64,000 nucleotides of DNA, taken from Symbiodinium natans (taxonomy: Eukaryota; Sar; Dinophyceae; Suessiales; Symbiodiniaceae). Positions 61,723-64,000 of the stretch are shown here, one piece after another; the first letter of the stretch is position 1; the number at the start of each line of letters is the position of its first letter. A program made the position numbers and the translations under genes. Below the pieces are notes generated by a model. That model had not been told where the DNA came from and made no database searches. It saw only the letters and a list, made by a program, of their open reading frames with translations. Location of the stretch: assembly GCA_905221605.1 (NCBI GenBank), contig CAJNDS010002136.1:348501-412500 (forward strand), read 5' to 3'.

Positions 61723-61820
61723 GAGGCCGAAGGGGCAAGGAACTGCACCCCGCCCTAAACCCTAAACCTCTAAACCCTATATTACCTTGAGGCCGAGGGG
61801 CCAGGAACTGCACCCCGCCA
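61723..61820. repeat. 33-bp direct duplication across an exon/intron border
   Basis: TTGAGGCCGANGGGNCANGA ACTGCACCCCGCC occurs at 61,723-61,755 and 61,787-61,819. A 30-base telomere-type block (CTAAACCCTAAACCTCTAAACC) lies between. The second copy is exon (61,786-61,877). Confidence 0.85.
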
Positions 61821-61877
61821 CCGTCCAGCAACGGTGCGCACACCTCCTCGGCCGCCTTCACCTCCGCGGGATCAGGG
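61786..61877 (-). CDS. Gene R, exon
   Basis: PDPAEVKAAEEVCAPLLDG then GGVQFLAPRPQ. Acceptor CCTTGAAG, donor AAG|GTAATA. It ends in phase 1 and joins in frame (…RPQ-E-VAGSLK…) to the exon at 61,309. Upstream exons are not certain; 63,251-63,310 is a candidate. Confidence 0.75.
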
Positions 61878-61976
61878 CTTCAAGGCTGTTTAGGGTTTAG
61901 GGTTTTAGCTTAGGGTTTAGGGTTTCGGGTATAGGGTTTAGGGCTTCAAGGCTTTGGGGCCTCAGTGTGGGCCTGC

Positions 61977-62103
61977 AACCTACTATTTGCTGAAGAACCC
62001 CCTCCCCCCAAACAAAAATCGCGATATTACCCGTAAGCCTTGTAAGGAAGACGATTCTAATTTGTTGGGGCAGGGGGGGGTTCCTAAGCAATTGGTACAG
62101 TAG
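61977..62103. mobile_element. Family D element ending at an exon
   Basis: CTACTATTTGCTGAAGAACC to GGTTCCTAAGCAATTGG, TACAGTAG. Its last bases provide the AG acceptor for the plus exon at 62,104. Confidence 0.7.
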
Positions 62104-62220
62104 TAACACGGACATGAAGGGCGAAGTGGAACGCAGGAAACTGTCCCTGAGGAGCAGCTGTGGCCTCTGCCTCAAGGCTGCCCAGCATCTCCTCAACCTG
62201 TCCGCCATGCAGGACGAGGA
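62104..62220 (+). CDS. Gene P, exon (plus strand)
   Basis: NTDMKGEVERRKLSLRSS, CGLCLKAAQHLLNLSAMQ, DE. GC3 is far higher on plus than in the open minus frame. The acceptor is the family D end (ACAGTAG) and the donor GAGGA|GTTAGGG. The phase to the next exon is uncertain because that acceptor lies inside the 7-base repeat. Confidence 0.6.
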
Positions 62221-62274
62221 GTTAGGGTTTAGGGTTTAGGGTTTAGGGTTTAGGGTTTAGGGTTTAGGGTCCGC

Positions 62275-62308
62275 CGACCCTGGCGGCGTGTTGGATGGGT
62301 TTGAGGAG
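62275..62308 (+). CDS. Gene P, exon
   Basis: ADPGGVLDGFEE, donor GAG|GTGAAA. The acceptor must be one of the TTTAG units just upstream. Each unit chosen would shift the frame by one base. Joins in phase 0 to 62,553. Confidence 0.55.
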
Positions 62309-62508
62309 GTGAAAACCTCCCTCCTCACCCCCCAAAACGCGGGGTTGGGGGGGGGGGGGGGGGACCCCCCACCAACCCCACCCCCCCCCCACCCCCACCC
62401 CCCTCCCCCCCCCAAACCCCCCCCCACCCCCCCCCCCCCCCCCACCCCCTCACACCACCCACAGCCCCTGACCCCCAACCTGTTTTGGCTAGCTTGCCGT
62501 CCTGGTGC

Positions 62509-62539
<31 letters not shown>

Positions 62540-62552
62540 AAACGTTTCACAG
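62309..62552 (+). other. C-rich intron of gene P
   Basis: Starts GTGAAAACC, contains a G-run/C-run mirror at 62,346-62,460 and a 28-C run at 62,512-62,539, and ends AAACGTTTCACAG. Confidence 0.7.
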
Positions 62553-62597
62553 AACTCCGCCGAGCAGGCTGGGATGATCTTCGAAGCATGCGAGCGG
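62553..62597 (+). CDS. Gene P, exon
   Basis: Fifteen codons, phase 0 at both ends: NSAEQAGMIFEACER. Acceptor TTTCACAG, donor CGG|GTTTAGACC. Confidence 0.75.
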
Positions 62598-62675
62598 GTT
62601 TAGACCTCTCAACTATGCTCCAGCGGGGTCGGCGGCTTGAGCCGGAGCCTCTTAAATTTAGGGCTTAGGGCTTAG

Positions 62676-62925
62676 GGTTTAGGGTCTATGAGGTTCAGGG
62701 CGTAGAACACATTAGAACACTGTCCTAAACACTAGCTAGACCCTGCCACAGAGCGCCTCATGGAGCAGCTTCTTGGCAACGAACTTGTGCTCCTGATTGG
62801 AGACCACCTGCGCTTCTTAAGCAGTCTAGGGTTTAGGGTTTAGTGTTTAGAGTTTAGGGTTTAGGGTTCGGGGTCTATGAGATTTAGGGCGTAGAACACT
62901 GTCCTAAACACTAGCTAGACCCTGC
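62676..62925 (+). repeat. Shared 3' part of two neighbouring introns
   Basis: GGTCTATGAGNTTNAGGGCG TAGAACAC and ACTGTCCTAAACACTAGCTA GACCCTGC occur at 62,680-62,746 and 62,872-62,925, in both cases immediately before an exon of gene P. The first copy has an extra ATTAGAACAC. Confidence 0.9.
62754..62823 (+). CDS. Gene P, exon
   Basis: RLMEQLLGNELVLLIGDH then LRFLS. Acceptor GCCACAGAG, donor A|GTCTAGGG. In frame with both neighbours. Confidence 0.75.
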
Positions 62926-62934
62926 AGCTGCAAG

Positions 62935-63032
62935 CAAGACCCATGAGCGTTTTAGCTGGCAGCGATACAACACATCTAAACATGCCGCCTGCAAACCCGC
63001 ACCTTCCTCTCAACTGGCCGGACGAGATCTAA
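62935..63032 (+). CDS. Gene P, last exon with stop
   Basis: RPMSVLAGSDTTHLNMP then PANPHLPLNWPDEI and TAA at 63,030-63,032. Acceptor GCTGCAAG. The length of 98 bases fits the incoming phase exactly. Function unknown. Confidence 0.75.
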
Positions 63033-63034
63033 AA

Positions 63035-63196
63035 AAACCTAAACCCTAAACCCTAGACCCTAGACCCTAGTCCCTAGTCCCTAAACCCTAAACCCTAAAC
63101 CCTAAACCCTAAACCCTACGCCCTAAGCCCTAAACCCTCAACCCTAAACCCTAAACCCTAAACCCTAAACCCTAAACCCTAAACCCTAAACCCTAA
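63035..63196 (-). repeat. Telomere-type array (CCCTAAA)n with variants
   Basis: About 23 units with CCCTAGA/CCCTAGT/CCCTACG variants, starting three bases after the stop codon of gene P. Confidence 0.95.
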
Positions 63197-63250
63197 GCCA
63201 GCGCAACAACTTTCAGCCAGCATCTCACAGCAAAACTCGACGGAACCAAC

Positions 63251-63310
63251 CTTCTTGGCTTTGGACAACGCGGTGCCCGCCGTGTTGAGCCGGGTCTGAC
63301 CGCCAATGCG
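63251..63310 (-). CDS. Exon, minus strand, unknown
   Basis: Exactly 20 codons in phase 0: RIGGQTRLNTAGTALSKAKK. Acceptor ACAAGTCAG, donor AAG|GTTGGT. Flanked by CCCTAAA on the left and TTTAGGG on the right. It could be an upstream exon of gene R, in which case gene P lies inside an intron of gene R. Confidence 0.65.
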
Positions 63311-63459
63311 CTGACTTGTTCTTGTGCTAGAGGCTTTAAGGTTTATGGTTAAAGGTTTAGGGTTTAGGGTTCAGGGTTTAGGGTTTAGGGTTTAGGGTTT
63401 AGGGTTTAGGGTTTGGGGTTTGGGGTTTGGGGTTTGGGGTTTGGGGTTTAGGCTGCACA

Positions 63460-64000
63460 CAGGACGACTTTGGACAATGCGGAGCCCACATGGTGACCAA
63501 TCTCCTGCGCCCGTTATCCATGTGGACATGCACCTCCTGTGTTGCAATGTTATGCCCTCGCCCGGTCCTGTAAACTCTTGATCGTCTCAGCATTGCCAGG
63601 ATTGCCCTTGTTCTCCTGGGTCCTGCAATGCCGCTTGACTGCAACGGCGCCGCCACAACTCAACAGCAACTTCCTACAGAGTCTGCTTAAGTCTCTTTAA
63701 CACCTGCGGACCTCCGACCTGCAGTAGGCACAAAGACATACGACCCGATGTACAGGCCATGCCCAACTGGTGCTGCTCTGGGACAACAACACGAACCATC
63801 GCAAAATTCTCGAAAAAAGTTACACTCTGTGTTTAACTGCAAAACCTTCCAAATTTGGATCCAGAACAAGGAAAATTAAACCTTCGGCCAGGCCGTCCAT
63901 CGACGCGACTCCATGCATTCGTGCAAGATATATAAGTAGAACAAGACATATGTATGGAGTAAGTATAAATACAGATAGAAGCGCATGAATTTCTGCTATA
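63460..64000. other. Right-end unique DNA
   Basis: Contains ACTTTGGACAATGCGGAGCC, similar to CTTTGGACAACGCGGTGCCC at 63,269, so a diverged copy of the preceding exon may lie here. No other supported gene to the end of the window. Confidence 0.35.

Overview
The window looks like nuclear DNA of a dinoflagellate. Three things point there. The repeat TTTAGGG/CCCTAAA (the plant, green-alga and dinoflagellate telomere type) occurs internally in roughly 90 short blocks. Coding sequence is cut into small exons whose donors are GT, GC and apparently GA, followed by AG acceptors. The proteins at 37-44 kb belong to families (a Merlin/IS1016-like DDE transposase, a RapZ-C-like protein, a P-loop protein) that I remember as expanded in dinoflagellate gene sets. 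That memory was not checked, so the lineage is an inference.

Layout. From 0.7 to 33 kb and from 46 to 63.5 kb the DNA is a mosaic: a block of TTTAGGG or CCCTAAA every 100-400 bases, alternating in orientation, with unique DNA between. Unique stretches lying between CCCTAAA on the left and TTTAGGG on the right are often short open exons with splice sites. Stretches in the opposite arrangement mostly look like intron interior and carry short inverted-repeat elements. In transcript sense a typical intron therefore starts GTTTAGGG(TTTAGGG)n and ends (CCCTAAA)n...AG, so its ends are complementary. Two gene models at the right edge join in frame: a minus-strand gene (61,877 to a stop at 60,329) and a plus-strand gene (62,275 to a stop at 63,032). 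A minus-strand gene at 16.2-21.4 kb resembles eIF3 subunit h (MPN domain). A minus-strand gene of unknown function at 24.3-24.9 kb has ordinary short introns. Many minus-strand exons encode single hydrophobic helices: one set at 0.7-9.8 kb, another scattered from 26.7 to 55 kb. The second set may be one very long polytopic membrane-protein gene, perhaps channel-like.

An island at about 33.9-45.9 kb almost lacks telomere-type repeats. It holds an AT-rich block (34.2-35.7 kb), a G/T-skewed stretch (35.8-36.4 kb) and a cassette of four intronless minus-strand genes at 37.3-43.9 kb. The four are a RapZ-C-like protein, a DDE transposase, a P-loop ATPase and a small charged protein. Directly upstream of the first of these to be read is a 123-bp tandem array of GGAGTTTTAAAACTCC palindromes. 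Short inverted repeats at 36,928 and 44,872 bracket the cassette, which looks like a large DNA transposon or its remnant.

Other features are a 21-bp tandem array that inverts twice (27.3-27.8 kb), a 52-bp satellite (28.2-28.6 kb), long G/C homopolymers, a 32-copy AGC microsatellite, and about ten families of 80-200 bp foldback elements. Exon calls rest on reading frame, third-position GC and splice sites by eye. Boundaries are approximate unless a phase match is stated.
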